The notes: generated from the sequence alone by a model not told the origin. A DNA stretch of 64,000 nucleotides from Stomoxys calcitrans (GCF_963082655.1 NC_081555.1:182425424-182489423); one strand, 5' to 3'. Positions 23,188-35,412 are shown, counted from the first letter of the stretch. A program made the numbers and translations.

Positions 23188-24835
23188 GGAAAGGCAAAAG
23201 TCGGGCGGTGCCGACTATATAATACCTTACACCACCTAGTGCATGTAGTACTTTTTATATGTAAAACCTCTCTCGACATCTAGTCAGACTTAAATTTGAA
23301 TACCAATTGAAATAGCAATTTAGAACCTTTTAAGATTTTCCTACCATAGGACAAAATATGTGGATTTCCACATCTTTAAAAGACCATATCGGTTAAAAGA
23401 TTATATGTGAGGGACATGAAATAGAACATCTCACGCCCTATATTGCAGAGATGTGACCAAAGTTGTGGATTTTACTGCCTTAAAAGTCCATATCGGATGA
23501 AATATACACATTGAAACTATATCTAAATCAGGACGGATTTTAATGAAATTTTTCGCATGTATTGGAACGTCAATTTAAACGTCTCCTGCAAAATCGGACG
23601 AAAATTGTGCATTATACAGCCCTAAAAGGCCATATCGGATGAACGATATGTAAGGGAGCTATATATAAATATAAACCGATTTTTATGAAATTTTGCACAC
23701 ATATGAAGACGTCGAATAAAGCACCTCATGCAAAATTTTGGAAAGATCGAACCAAAATTGTGAATTCTACGGCTTTAAAAGGCCAAATCGGATAAAATAT
23801 ATATATGGGAGCTATATCTAAATCTGAACCGGTTTTTATGAAATTTTACACTTAAATTGAGACTTTACAAAAACGACTCCACACCAAATTTGGTGAAGAT
23901 CGGACCAAAATTGTGGCTTCTACAGCCTTAATAGTTCAAATCGGATGAAAGATATATATCGGATCTTTATCTAAATCTGAACCGATTTTGATGAAATATG
24001 CTAAGAGCAGTAACAAATCAGTCCGCGCCAAATGTTGTGCAGATCGGTTGAAAATTTAAGCTACTACGGTCATTTAAGTGCAAATTGGGGGATGCATATA
24101 TATGGGAGCTATATCTAAATCTAAACCGATCTTTATGAAATTTTCCACTCATATTAGGACGTCAAAAAAAAACACCTCGCGCAAAATATTTTAAAGATCG
24201 GATTAAAACTGTGGCTTCTACAGCCTCAAAAGTCCATATCGGATGAAAGATATATATGGGAGCTATATCTAAATCTGGACCGATTTTCATGAAATTTTCC
24301 ACACATATTAGGACGTCAAATAAAACCGGACGTTAATTTAAGATCGAACTAAAACTGTGGCTTCAACAGCCTCAAAAGTCTTTATCGGATAAAAGATATA
24401 TATGGGAGCTATATCTAAATCTGAACCGATTTTTAAGAAATTTCGCACGCATATGTAGACCTCAAATAAAATACCCAAAGCCAAATTTTGTAAAGATTGG
24501 ACGAAAATTGTGGCTTCTACAGCCTTAAAAAACATATCGGATGAAAGATATATATGGGAGCTATATCTAAATCTAAACCGATGTTTTTCAAAATCAATAG
24601 CGTTTGTCCTTGGGCCAAAAAAGTGATATGTGCAAAATTTCGTGACAATCGAACAACAATCACGACCTGCACTTTGATTACAAGGAAACATGGACTCACA
24701 GACGGACATGGCTAAATCGAATCAGAAAGTGATTCTGAGTCGATCGGTATACTTATCAATGGGTCTATCTCTTCTCCTTCTTGGCGTTGCAAACAAATGA
24801 ACAAATCTATAACACCCTGTACCACAGTGGTGGTA
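23188..24835 (+). repeat. Family C repeat
   Basis: Head GGCAAAAGTCGGGCGGTGCC with hairpin arms AGTCGG (23199-23204) and CCGACT (23211-23216), then TATATAATACCTTACACCAC. Interior units of about 150 bp carry GGAGCTATATCTAAATCTGA near 23808, 24106, 24257, 24405 and 24557. Near the 3' end are CACAGACGGACATGGCTAAA, TCGAATCAGAAAGTGATTCT and the closing ACCCTGTACCACAGTGGTGG. It has the same plan as families A and B but different sequence. Confidence 0.82.
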
Positions 24836-26316
24836 CATGATCGATGTCATTTATAATATACCGAAAATATGAAAATTTCTTTCAAACCAATATGGTTCTT
24901 TAACAATGTTAATTTTGAGCTTGAAATATCAAGGCAAGGAATAGCATGTCGAAACGTTCTTATTTCGGCCGGACGCGAATCAACCGCATAAAATTTCCCT
25001 TTATTAACTCCGTTTTGTGTCTCCAATAGTTTGTAACAATTAAATCGGGAATTGATTACGACTCCTATAATTTGAAGAATTCATGTCAGCGAATCGGTAT
25101 TTTAAGGGGCCTATATAAGTATATAGCTCGATTCAGACCATACTCGGCACAGATGCTGGAAGTCAGAAGTTTTTGTACCAAATTGAGGCTTCTAGGGCTT
25201 CAAGAAGCCAATTCCAGGGATAGGTTTATATGGGGGTTATATCAGTTTATCGGTCGATTCGAATCAAAAGTCAGAACAGAATCAACAGGTCCAAGTTTTA
25301 GCCAAATCAGATGAAATTTTTAGCCTCCAGGGGTTCAAGAAGACAAATCCGAGAATTAGTTCATATGGGAGCTATATAAGTTGATAAAAAGAACTCATAG
25401 CGCAAATCCTTGTGCGAAATTTCAGCTAAATTGCTTGAAAATTGATGCATCTAGGGGCTCTTGAAGTCAAACTCGGGAATAGGTTTATATGGAAACAATA
25501 TCAATTTATTAACCGATTTGGATCAAGCGCATTGGCAAGATTGGTCAAACAATGCGCTTGCAGTGGCTCTTGGGTTGAAAATCTGTCGATATACATACAT
25601 GACAACTATATCTAAAACTGGGTCGATTTCTATGAAATTCACTAGTAATATCGAAAGTCATCAGAAAATCCTTCCTGCAAAATTTCGAGAGAATCGGTTA
25701 AAAATTAGCACTTTCTTGCAATATTTCTGAAAATCTGACGAACATATGTTTGGGAGCTATACCTAAATCTGAACCTATTTCAGCGAACTTCTCAGATACT
25801 GTGACGGTCATCGAGGAAAGCGTTTTGCAAAGTTTTTAGCTAGATGGGTCAATAAATGCGCTTGCTGTGACTCTATAAGTGAAAATCGGGCGATATGTCA
25901 GCTATATCCAAATCTGAACCGATATCCATGAGAATAGCCAGTAATGTTGAGAGTCAAGGGGAAAGGCCTTCCTGTGCAATTTCAAGAGTATCGTGTAACA
26001 AATGACCATTTTATTGCACTATTACTGCAAATCGGACAAACATATATATGGGGGCCATATCCAAATCTGAACCGAGTTTTTCCAATTACAATAGGCTTCG
26101 TCTCTAGGCCGAATTTGAAGACGATCGGATAAAAATTACCACCTGTAGTTTGTACACAAATTAACATGGACAGACGAACATAGCTAAATCGAATCAGAAA
26201 ACGATTCTGAGTCTATCGGTATACTTATCAATGTGTCTATCTCTCTTCCTTTGTTGTTACAAACTAATTCACTAAGTTAAAATACCCTGTACCACAGTAG
26301 TAGTGTAGGGTATAAA
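24836..26316 (+). repeat. Composite B/C-like repeat
   Basis: After about 230 bases of unassigned DNA, B-like units (GGGGCCTATATAAGTATATA, 25096; GGTTTATATGGGGGTTATAT, 25224) run into C-like units. The 3' end has GACAGACGAACATAGC, TCGAATCAGAAAACGATTCT and CCCTGTACCACAGTAGTAGT...GGGTATAAAAAG. The mixture suggests recombination between families or an intermediate subfamily. Confidence 0.68.
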
Positions 26317-27003
26317 AAGTGCTAAATTCGTCCAGACCGTATTTTGGGAACCCACCACTATGGATTCCCCTACATACCATACTACATACCAAATTTCTAC
26401 CAAATCAGACAAAAATTAAAATGATAAACCTATATAGACCATATTTGGTACGATTGATGGAAGTCGTAATGAAACTCTACCTGCAAAATTTCAGCCCAAT
26501 AACATTTGCAGCTTTTAAGAGGCTCAAAATTTCAAATCTGAAGATTATTCTGATTAATCTGGTTAATATGGGAGCTATATCAAGTTAAAAACCGATTTCG
26601 ATAATCGATTTAGACCGTAGTTGCACAGTTGTTGAAAATCATAACAAAACACTTCGTGCAAAATTTCAGCCAAATCGGATAACAATTCAAGAGGCTAAAG
26701 AAAGCAAATAAGGAGATGGGTTTATATTGGAACTATTTACAAATCTGAACCAATGTGGCCCATTTGCTAACCCCAATGCACAGATGACAAGAAATATCTG
26801 TGCAAAATTTCAAGCGGCTAATTTTATGCGTTCTACCGCTATCGTGAGTTTCACTGATCGAAGGACATGGCTATATCGATTTAGAATGTCATGACGATCA
26901 AGAATATAATACTTTTTGGAGTCGCAGTACAATATTTGGAGGTGTTACAAAGGAAATAGCTGGATTAATAAATCCCCCAACCTATGGTGGTGGGTAAAAA
27001 AAT
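26317..27003 (+). repeat. Degraded family B-like repeat
   Basis: Directly abuts the previous element. It begins GTGCTAAATTCGTCCAGACC (a decayed head), then ACCCACCACTATGG, interior units (GGGAGCTATATCAAGTTAAA, 26572), a decayed CACTGATCGAAGGACATGGC block and the terminus CCTATGGTGGTGGGTAAAAA. Confidence 0.7.
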
Positions 27004-27414
27004 AAACTAATGGGGTGAAACTTTGTACAGATTAAAAATCTTGGTCCCAAATTTCGCTGAAATATATATTTATTTCTTGTTCTTGGACTGGACCATATTT
27101 TGATGTAGAGTGGTAGGTATCCAAATTTTAACCAGGCCTTTTCCCATGTCGAAATATTAAACTAAGCCTCATCAAGATAGCGTTGGCCCAACATAAACTT
27201 TGTGCTATTTACGCTGTAAGTTGAGCAACATTTGATCTCAATTGAAAATTTTAACTTTGTTTACTTAAAATTTTTAATTAAAAAAAAAAAAAAAAAAAAA
27301 CAAATTATTTCAATATCAACCAATTGGTGAACTTGAGTCCAAATTTTCAAGAACTTGTCAAAAATTTTTAAATAATTATTCATTTTTTAGAGGGCAAAAA
27401 AGAAGCTCACATTG
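27004..27414. other. Intronic AT-rich spacer
   Basis: No gene. A long A-tract at about 27281-27300 is the only striking feature. Confidence 0.45.
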
Positions 27415-27417
27415 TAA

Positions 27418-27673
27418 AGGTACGTTCAGATTATTCAAATATTTAATCCATCTTGTTTTGTTATTTTTACTCAAAATACGTCAATCGTACATTCTTGATT
27501 TTATATTCACACTAGACACATTTATTTGACTCATTTTATTTGTCTAAAAACAATTTAAATGGCGCTAACCAATCAATTGCATGTAAAATTTGTGTTTCTT
27601 TGTACGATTGACATATTTTGGGCAAAAATAACAAAAAATTAGGATCAAATATTTGATTAATCTGAACGTAGCT
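27418..27673. mobile_element. Small inverted-repeat element (MITE-like) with TAA target duplication
   Basis: The left end AGGTACGTTCAGATTATTCA and the reverse complement of the right end, AGCTACGTTCAGATTAATCA, agree at nearly all positions. Similarity continues inward for about 75 bp (shared TGTTATTTTT and GTCAATCGTAC blocks). TAA flanks both ends (27415-27417 and 27674-27676). No transposase is encoded. TWA-type duplications are known for PIF/Harbinger elements; that assignment is inference. Confidence 0.82.
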
Positions 27674-27676
27674 TAA

Positions 27677-29073
27677 GAAGTCTCTGAATTATGTTAACTA
27701 AACTTTCGTTAGGTACATTTCTTTTGAACACACATTTTTTTTATATTTCCCAAGTTTACAATAAATATAACTAAAAATAGTATATATGACTTTTGTTCCA
27801 GTTGTCGGAGAGTAGAGAAGGCCTTTGCTAAATAATCTCTTATGAATAAAGCAATTGAGTACCTTTGAAATCTATTCACCCCCCAATGTTACCTTACCTG
27901 TTACCACATAAAAATGCTATTCAATTCAATTGGGTTCTATTCATTTCACTTTCCCTTCTGTTCGATTGCTATTGGTTGTTTGTTACAATTTTTTAGTTTG
28001 TCTTGGGTTTTCAAATTTGATCTTACTTTTTGTTCAAAGAATCGGTTTTATAGCATACAAAAGATGACATTGCAATACCCTCTTAACATATTATTAATCA
28101 ATCACATGTTTTTTTATTACTATTCCATACTATTCCAAATTGTTTCTCTCCATTCCACACCAAAAATAAAAAAACCAAAAAAAATATATAAATAAAATGT
28201 GAAAATTCCAAACGAAACCCCAAAACGGAAACAAACATAAACGAAACGAAACTGTTTCGAAACGTCATCCAACATCATGGCCTCATCTATTCGAAAAAAA
28301 AAACAAAATCCAAATGCACCTACAACGAACATACATACATGCGTCATTGCTGCGTATCGTGCTTTATAACCTCGTCTCCACAATGTGTGTGTGTGCCTGT
28401 ATGTATGTACGTGCACATTTTCGTTTTCGCAAAACTGAAAATGAAAATGAAAAACTAATTAAAAATTGCTCAAATATAAATCAAACCCGTAATGATAAAA
28501 CCGGTAATAATGCAATCAACATCAACATCTACATATCGATAACAAACAAATACTGCAACAACAACAACAACAATAACAATTAAAACAAATCAACAACAAT
28601 AACAACGCCAATAACAACAACCATTCCCATAATCATCATCTATCTCGTATGGTAACAACAACTACAACAACAATAACAAACAAACAAATCAATCAACCAA
28701 CCACTCTTACTGAAAAATTGCCAATCTCTGTCTATCTATCTCGCTCTCTATCTATCTATCTGTCTGTCTATCTAACTATCTATCTATCTATCATGACCAT
28801 AAATCAATAACTAAATAACTAATCAAACAACCAATCGACCAAACCCCCCCCCCTCCATCATATTCAAAATCCAATCCAATACGATTCTATCCAAATGCAA
28901 TATTTACCCGTATTTTGAAAACCTCAAAAACCAAAACTGAAATCATAAATCGAATAATTCAACTTAATAAATAAAAACAAAACCCCACTACCACTATTGC
29001 CACTGTGAACACTGTGACCACTGTGCAATTCGGTGTATGTCGTTGGATGCATTGAACACGAACGTGACTACAG
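27677..29073 (+). other. G1 intron upstream of exon 2
   Basis: Free of the dispersed families. A/C-rich on the plus strand from about 28190, with CAA-type repeats (28555-28680), (TATC/TGTC)n at 28730-28792 and a C-run near 28845. ORFs here follow simple repeats. Confidence 0.55.
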
Positions 29074-29238
29074 GCGCAAGACTACCACTCTCAAGTACGA
29101 TCCACCTTACACGAAGAAGCCAATGGCAAAGACTTATGGTGGACCGCCTGCCACTGCCCCAAATCATCAGTCGGTGGAGGAGATCTCCCAGGATGGTTCA
29201 AATAAATTGAATGTCTACGAAAATCAATCAGGTTTCAC
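29074..29238 (+). CDS. Gene G1, exon 2 (juxtamembrane cytoplasmic segment)
   Basis: Acceptor GTGACTACAG before 29074 and donor TTTCAC|GTAAGT after 29238. With the AG carried over from exon 1 it opens Arg-Arg-Lys-Thr, a basic stop-transfer sequence directly after the membrane span, then TLKYDPPYTKKPMAKTYGG, VEEISQDGSN and VYENQSGF. The KYDPPY and VYEN tyrosines are plausible phosphorylation or adaptor-binding sites (inference). It has 54 whole codons and ends in phase 2, completed by exon 3 (Thr). Codon use and lack of low complexity make this a convincing coding exon. Function is not recognised. Confidence 0.85.
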
Positions 29239-29420
29239 GTAAGTACTGTCAATTGATCCATTAATTCTCATTATCAATAACTTATAAAATCATAAAAAAT
29301 TATATATTTGGCTATCGGTGATGAATTTGATTCAATACCTCTTAAGGTACTACGAAGCGTATGATTTTTTTAGTATTTCATACGCCACCACGTCCATAGT
29401 TGTTTTCTAATAACAAGAAA
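29239..29420 (+). other. Intron 2 start
   Basis: Short unique intronic sequence before a family B insertion; no features. Confidence 0.5.
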
Positions 29421-30756
29421 AACAAGTAAAAGCGTGCTAAGTTCGGCCGTGCCGAATCTTATATACCCTCCACCATGGGTCGCATTTGTCGAGTTCTTTT
29501 CCCGGCATCTCTTCTTAGACAAAAAAGGATATAAGAAAAGATTTGCTCTGCTATGAGAGCGATATCAAGATAGGGTCCGGTTTGGACCACAATTTATATG
29601 TTGCAGACCTGTGTAAAATGTCAGCCGATTCGAATAAGAATTGCGCCCTTTGGGGGCTCAAGAAGTAAAATAGAGAGATCGATTTATATGGGAGCTGTAT
29701 CGGGCTATAGACCGATTCAGACCATAATAAACACGTATGTTGATGGTCAAGAGAGGATCCCTCGTACAAAATTTCAGGCAAATCGGATGATAATTGCGAC
29801 CTCTAGAGGATCAAGAAGTCAAAATCCCAGATCGGTTTATATGGCAGCTATATCAGGTTATGAACCGATTTAAACCTTATTTGACACAGTTGTTGAAAGA
29901 AAAAATAAAAAACGTCATGCAAATCAGATAGGAGTTGCGCCCTCTAGAAGCTCAAGAAGTCAAGTCCCCAGATCTGTTTATATATGACAGCTATATCAGG
30001 TTATGAACCGATTTGAACCATACTTGGCGCAGTTGTTGGATATCATAACAAAATATTTACTTCGTGCAAAAATTCATTCAAATCGGATAAGAATTGCGCC
30101 CTCTAGAGACTCAAGAAGTCAAATCCCCAGATCTGTTTATATATGACAGCTATATCAGGTTATGGACCGATTTGAACCATACCTGGCACAGTTGTTGGAT
30201 ATCATTGCAAAACACGTCGTGCAAAATTTCATTCCAATCGGAAGAGAATTGCGCCCTCTAGAGGCTTGAGAAGTCAAGGTCCAAGATCGGTTTATATGGC
30301 AGTTATATCATGTAATGGACCGATTTGCGCCATACTTAATACATTTGTTGGAAGTGATAACAAAACACAACGTGCAAATTTTCAGTCAAATCGGACGAGA
30401 AATGCGCCCTCTAGAGGCTCAAGAAATCAAGAGCCAAGATCGGTTTATATGGCAGCTATATCAAAAACAAGAAGCGATTTGGCCCATTTACAATCTCAAC
30501 TGACCTACACTAGTAAAAAAGTATATTTATTAAAATATTTGTTGCAAAATTTCAAGCGGCTAGCTTTACTCATTCGAAAGTTAGCGTGCTTTCGACAGAC
30601 AGATGGACGGACGGACGGACGGACATGGCTAAATCGACTTGAAATGACATGATGATCAAGAATATATAAACTACGGGGTCTCGGACACATATTTCGAGGT
30701 GTTACAAACAGAATGACGAAATTAGTATACCCCCATCCTATGGTGGAGGGTATAAA
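29421..30756 (+). repeat. Family B repeat, complete reference copy
   Basis: The fullest family B copy. Head AACAAGTAAAAGCGTGCTAA, imperfect hairpin (AAGTTCGGCC / GTGCCGAATCTT), TATACCCTCCACCATGGGTC. Next come a family-specific leader (CGAGTTCTTTTCCCGGCATC) and about seven units of 110-150 bp (GGTTTATATGGCAGCTATAT near 29836, 30443 and variants). It ends with CGACAGACAGATGGACGGAC (30592 onward), AATATATAAACTACGGGGTC and GGTGGAGGGTATAAAA. The start-side TATACCCTCCACCAT and the terminal ATGGTGGAGGGTATA form subterminal inverted repeats of about 15 bp. Confidence 0.88.
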
Positions 30757-31495
30757 AAAAAAAATAAAAAAATCCTACTTTGAACGACTTCAACAATTTG
30801 TAACACACCGAATTATAATTTTCAAACCCTTTAAAGTATACATACTAGATCACTGAAAATTCTTATATATCCATCAATCCGTCTGTTTACATGTTAAAAA
30901 CACGCTATACGCTACAAGGCTTAATTCAAAAAGCTATAACCTGAATAACTTCCACAATCACAACCATATAATGTTCGCCGATAACCGTGCCTACCATCAG
31001 ACCGGCCTCCAATTTTAAAGTCTTGGGCCCATAAAATTCTCATTGACAATGTCTAAATTCAAGCAGAAATAAATCATTGTAGGTACCACAACCAAGGATT
31101 CGGTTAACAACGTACACTGGCTGGTTGGCTCAATTTAAAAGATATCGAATCGGCCAACTATTAATGAACCAATCTAGAAAACGACGCAGTTTGGGGCCCA
31201 ATAGTCTCAAAAAATAAAATATATAAAAGCATCATAAGCAATGGGACAATATAACAGGTTCAGAAAACATGTTGCGTTAGCAAAGGCGGGGCGATAAGGG
31301 CCAAGCCCACAAGGGCACTGGAGACAAGTCCAGGTTTCCGACTAACTATATGGCAGCCACTGCTAAAGGATAGGAGCAGGTCATTCCATCGCGATATAAT
31401 CAAAGCAACGAAAGGAAACCTGGATGGAAAGGAAAACGTTTCGTATCGGCTGCTGAACAGATTTAGATAAACGAAACCGCGATATTCTCATCTGG
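30757..31495. other. Intronic spacer
   Basis: No gene identified. 30840-31230 has faint likeness to family A interior (TTTTAAAGTCTTGGGCCCAT near 31013) but is too diverged to call. Confidence 0.4.
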
Positions 31496-31499
31496 TTGT

Positions 31500-32365
31500 T
31501 TATGTGTGCCCTTATGGGCCTTTATGTTTGATCCAGAGAGATACAGAGTGTGTCTGGGAGTCAACATTGAGTACATTAGAACTCAGATCTGTTTCGTCGA
31601 CCACCCCCTTAACTCGGACTGCGTCGAGCCGAAAGGCTTCGGGTTAACCAAGTTTATTGACAGAAGTCCTCCACCCTTCACTGCCAAATCGTCTGCTCTT
31701 TCAATCCCCCTTTCTCCGTTAGACTCGACACCCAAACTATGCGGATTGTGCCATCCTCAAAGAAGACGTTAATCTTTTTCTTACACTCACAGACACTCGA
31801 CGTCCTCGCTTGAACATCACACCACTTCACTCATTCCGTGATCGCCCCGATCTCTGCCTGCAGGATCGTTTTATAGTCAAGCAGTCGAAAACACATCTCA
31901 GTTATTGTGTTCCCAATGTAGACCCTAGGCCCACTCTGTCTTCTAGCTTTGATCCATCTGTATAGCATGATCTTCCAGATGGCTGGTAGCAGTGTCTCGC
32001 ACTCGACCTCAAAAGTCATCTCAGGTATTCGATTAGAAACTTCTTTTAATCCATCTGGGTTTCCTATCGTCGCCTTTATTATACCGGGATGGTATGGCCT
32101 GCTCTTTCCTCTATCTATTCTCCCATTGGACTTTTTCTTCATTACAATTCACCAAACTACTGGAACGTAAGAAAATTTAATCTAATCACGCTCCTGTAGA
32201 GCCAATAGACTTACCTCGGATTCAAGCCACATTTCAAGCCCACGGCCCGTCTACAAAGTGTCCAACACCTGTGAGCCTTTTCAGTACTCTCCTAAATGTG
32301 GCACTTCCAATTAAGTTTCCTATCCTAGAACACTCCTAAGTATTTGACCTTGTCAGATATCGCGC
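31500..32365 (-). pseudogene. Non-LTR retrotransposon fragment: RT thumb plus RNase H
   Basis: Minus-strand translation from 32360 downward gives KVKYLGVF, stop, DRKLNWKCHI, stop, ESTEKAHRCWTLCRRAVG and VYWLYRSVIR. This is the usual connection after the RT palm in R1/I-type LINEs. RNase H remnants follow (VYIGNTITEMCFRL near 31905, LQAEIGAITE near 31831-31860, and IRIVWVSS near 31735). Several in-frame stops replace Leu, Glu and Val codons. The WVPGH motif is WVSSLTE, so it is inactive. It differs from the copies at 1 and 19 kb and is nearer to the one at 35 kb. Confidence 0.75.
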
Positions 32366-32488
32366 TAACTTTCGAAGGAGTAAAGCTAGCCGCTTGAAAT
32401 TTTGCACAAATAATTCCTATTAGTGTAGGTCGGTTGGGATTGTAAATGGGCGATATCGGTCCATGTTTTGATATAGCTGCCATCAGGG
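32366..32488 (-). repeat. Family B repeat fragment
   Basis: About 120 bp matching the region just inside the (GTCY)n block: CTAACTTTCGAAGGAGTAAA, GCTTGAAATTTTGCACAAAT, GTAGGTCGGTTGGGATTGTA, then TTTTGATATAGCTGCCAT. Truncated at both sides. Confidence 0.82.
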
Positions 32489-32497
32489 ATGTAGCCA

Positions 32498-32512
32498 GGG
32501 GGGGGGGGGGGG
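32498..32512 (+). repeat. G15 homopolymer at a repeat junction
   Basis: Fifteen consecutive G between GTAGCCA and TCCGAGCCC, exactly between a family B fragment and a family A copy. Such a run is exceptional in AT-rich DNA and likely length-polymorphic or misread. Confidence 0.9.
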
Positions 32513-32534
32513 TCCGAGCCCAAAATGATTAATT

Positions 32535-33275
32535 CTAAACTTTGAATACCCACCACCTCGGATATATATACAAATCAACTTTTGCCAAAATCCTGTGAAA
32601 AATTCATAATTTATGCCCCCATAGCAGCTATATCGAAATATGGTCCGATTTATACCAAAATCGGCACAGACATTGATTGGTCTAATAAGTACAAGTCATT
32701 GTTCAATTTTGTAGAACAAAATATTGGTGTTTTTGGTAGCTATATCCAAATATAGATCGATCTGAACCATATAGTACACGAGAGTCGAAAAGCCTAACAT
32801 AAAACACTGTGTCAAATTTCGAAATCGACTTTTTTCTACTTTAAATCGAGAGATCGGTCCATATGACAGCACTATCCAAATCTGGGCCAGGATGTCGATG
32901 GCTGTAAAACAACAATTTTTGCCAAATTTCGGCGACATCGGACAATAAAAGCGCCTTTTATGGGCCCAAAACCATAAATTGAGAAATCGGTCTATATTGC
33001 AGCTATATCCAAATCTGAACTGATCTGGGTCAAATTGCAAAAATATGTCGAAGAGCCTTATGCAACTTACTATCACAAATTTCGGGCCCCAAAACCTTTA
33101 AATCGAGAGATCGGTCTATATGGCATCTATACCCAAATCGGAACCGATCTGAGCCAAATTGAAGCAGGATGTAGAAGGACCCATACAATTTACTGTCCCA
33201 AATTTTGGCAAAATCGGTTAATAAATGTGGCTTTTATGGGCCTAAGACCTTAGATCGGCGTATCGGTCTATATGG
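32535..33275 (+). repeat. Family A repeat, 5' part
   Basis: Begins CTAAACTTTGAATACCCACC (hairpin already lost), then the family A lead-in and four or five units (CTATATCCAAATCTG near 32870 and 33001; CTATACCCAAATCGG near 33126). It stops abruptly at 33275 against a family C copy in opposite orientation, without its 3' terminus. Confidence 0.85.
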
Positions 33276-33725
33276 GGGCCACTACTGGGAGCACCACTAC
33301 TGTGGTACTGGGTATTATAACTTAGTGAATTTGTTTGCAACACCCAAAAGGAACAGAGACAGACCCATTGATAAGTATACCGATCGACTCAGAATCACTT
33401 TCTGATTCGATTTAGCTATGTCCGTCTGTCTGTCTGTCCGTCCGTCTGTCCATGTTAATTTATGTACAAATCACAGGTCGCAGTTTTCATCCGATCGTCT
33501 TCAAATTTGGTATGGCCGCCTTTTTCGGCCTAGCGACGAAGTCTGGTTAGAGCTCCAATATATATGTTCATCCGATTTGCAGTAATAATGCAATAAAATG
33601 GTCATTTGTAAACCGATTCTCTCGAAATCTTGCAGGAAAGATTTTCTTTTGACTCTCGCTCTCATATATATATATATGTGTATGTATATATATCGCCCGA
33701 TTTTCCCTCCTAGAGCCACAGCAAG
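33276..33725 (-). repeat. Family C repeat, 3' part
   Basis: Starts with the reversed terminus CCACTACTGTGGTACTGGGT, then ACCGATCGACTCAGAATCAC, a GTCY stretch (33421-33450: GTCTGTCTGTCTGTCCGTCC) and one or two interior units. It breaks off after CCAGAGCCACAGCA-type sequence near 33725. Confidence 0.82.
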
Positions 33726-34461
33726 CACTGTTACATTTTTTAAAAAATTCTACAAAAATATCTTTTTACCGCGGACATCTTTTCCATCAAAAACGGACTT
33801 TCAATCGATTTTAATTGAGTTCGATGAAGAAATAAGCGACATCACTGAAGCATAATGTAGATAATACTTCGTAAAAATGGGTCAAAATTTATTTTTCGAA
33901 ATATTTAACAACTATTAAATAGTGTGTTGACAATCAGTGCAAAATTCAGCAAAATTCATTAGCGAACAAAATTAAAAAACAAACAATAATTTCAGGTATC
34001 CTTACCAATTTCACAGTAGCAGAAGAATTTTGACAGTTTTTGATTTTGAAAAAATTTTAGGTTATGCAGAAAAGTTGCTCATAAGCTTTATCAGCAATTG
34101 GCATCCAGTTTCCGGGAAAAAAAATTGTATATGTCTTCATCTTTGGCCAAATTCAAATGTTATTCAACAGATTTTGTAGATTTGCAAATATTTTTTTTTT
34201 TCATACTTGGCTATTCACTACTTTTTGGTTATTTATCGAGTTGTAAAGCTTTGAAGCTTAACAGGTTTAAAATTATTTAACTAGAAATAAAATAAAATTT
34301 ATATGAAATCAAATTAATGATACATACTATCTCATGAATTGAACCAAATCTGTCATAAGCTATTGTGAATTTATGGCGTGTTTTCCATACCGCCACTTCG
34401 TTCAGAACACATCTGCCAAACTAATTCAATATTTTATTGCATTTATTTTTTGTCCTTTCAG
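33726..34461 (+). other. Intron 2 end
   Basis: AT-rich intronic DNA with no repeats of the named families; it ends in a good polypyrimidine tract (TTTTTTGTCCTTTCAG) before exon 3. Confidence 0.55.
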
Positions 34462-34520
34462 CCGTGACAAGAGCATTCATAGTCGCCGTTATACGGCCGA
34501 TGACGATCACCAGCATTCAG
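34462..34520 (+). CDS. Gene G1, exon 3 (short)
   Basis: A 59-nt exon with a strong acceptor (TGTCCTTTCAG) and donor (CATTCAG|GTAAAA). In the frame set by exon 2 it reads RDKSIHSRRYTADDDHQHS, and its last base starts the first codon of exon 4 (Glu). The RRYT patch followed by an acidic stretch looks like a kinase or adaptor site, but this is inference. Phase agreement on both sides (2 in, 1 out) is the main support. Too short for ordinary ORF finding. Confidence 0.82.
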
Positions 34521-34979
34521 GTAAAATGACCTACTTTTTATGGATTGAATATAACCTCCCTTTTGATGTACACAAACACAGACTAATAATTTAGTTACAT
34601 GTTTAACAACTTTACATACATATATGAAATGAATATAAAAACACGCACACACGTACAAAACAAAACATACATGTACTTAGTCATATTTACTCCAAATATA
34701 ACTTAGCTAAAACTTTGTTGGCGTTCAATGTTTCCTTTGTTCTTTTTTTTCATTTCTTTCTTTCTTTTACAATTCGTACTTTTTCTCAATTAAATTTGTT
34801 TTTCGTCTTAAAAACCAAATCGTCAGCTGGAAATCTGTAAATAAATGTGGCAACTGGAGTGTGTACACTTGAAAAGAGGGATTTTAGGGGCTTTAAATAC
34901 CAATTGAAAATATCCTTGCAACCAACATAGGTTAGCCACGTGGCTAAGATTGGGTTTCGAAACACAATGAAAAATAGCA
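34521..34979 (+). other. Intron 3 start
   Basis: AT-rich intron; nothing recognised apart from A/T homopolymers. Confidence 0.5.
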
Positions 34980-35412
34980 ATCAAACCGTTAAGGTCACGA
35001 ACCGTCTTAGAATGTACGAAGGAGATTAACGCCTTCTCTGAGCATGGTATGATCCACATTGTTTGGGTTCCGGGCCATAGCGGAGAGAAAGGGAATGAAA
35101 GAGCCAACGGCTTGGTAGTGTAGGCCTAAGGAAAGCCGTCAATAAAGTTAGTTAACTGGAAGCCTTTCGGATCGACGCAGTCCGAGATAAGGGCGTGGGC
35201 GACGAACACTATGCAACAGCGAAATGGCCTATAGGACGACGAAAATCCTATAGCGAGATCCGAATTGTGAAAGGACAAGGCTATTACTGTAAGGAAGTAA
35301 AAAGAAGTTCAGTATAGCTTTCCGTATACCTTTTGCAAAATAGGTGCCACAATTGATAGCATGTGTAGGGCATATGGGGAACATGATGAGACGTTGGATC
35401 ATTTACCACGGT
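34980..35412 (+). pseudogene. RNase H C-terminal fragment of a non-LTR retrotransposon
   Basis: Reads EINAFSEHGMIHIVWVPGHS (35014 onward), GEKGNERANGLVV, stop, then a KAVNKVSWKPFGS-like stretch with frameshifts, and finally CRAYGEHDETLDHL just before 35412. The order of WVPGHSG...GNExA, then the CxxxGxxxETxxH tail, is that of I/R1-type LINE C-termini. The catalytic Asp of the ERAD block is Asn. A SINE interrupts it at about 35413. Confidence 0.78.
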
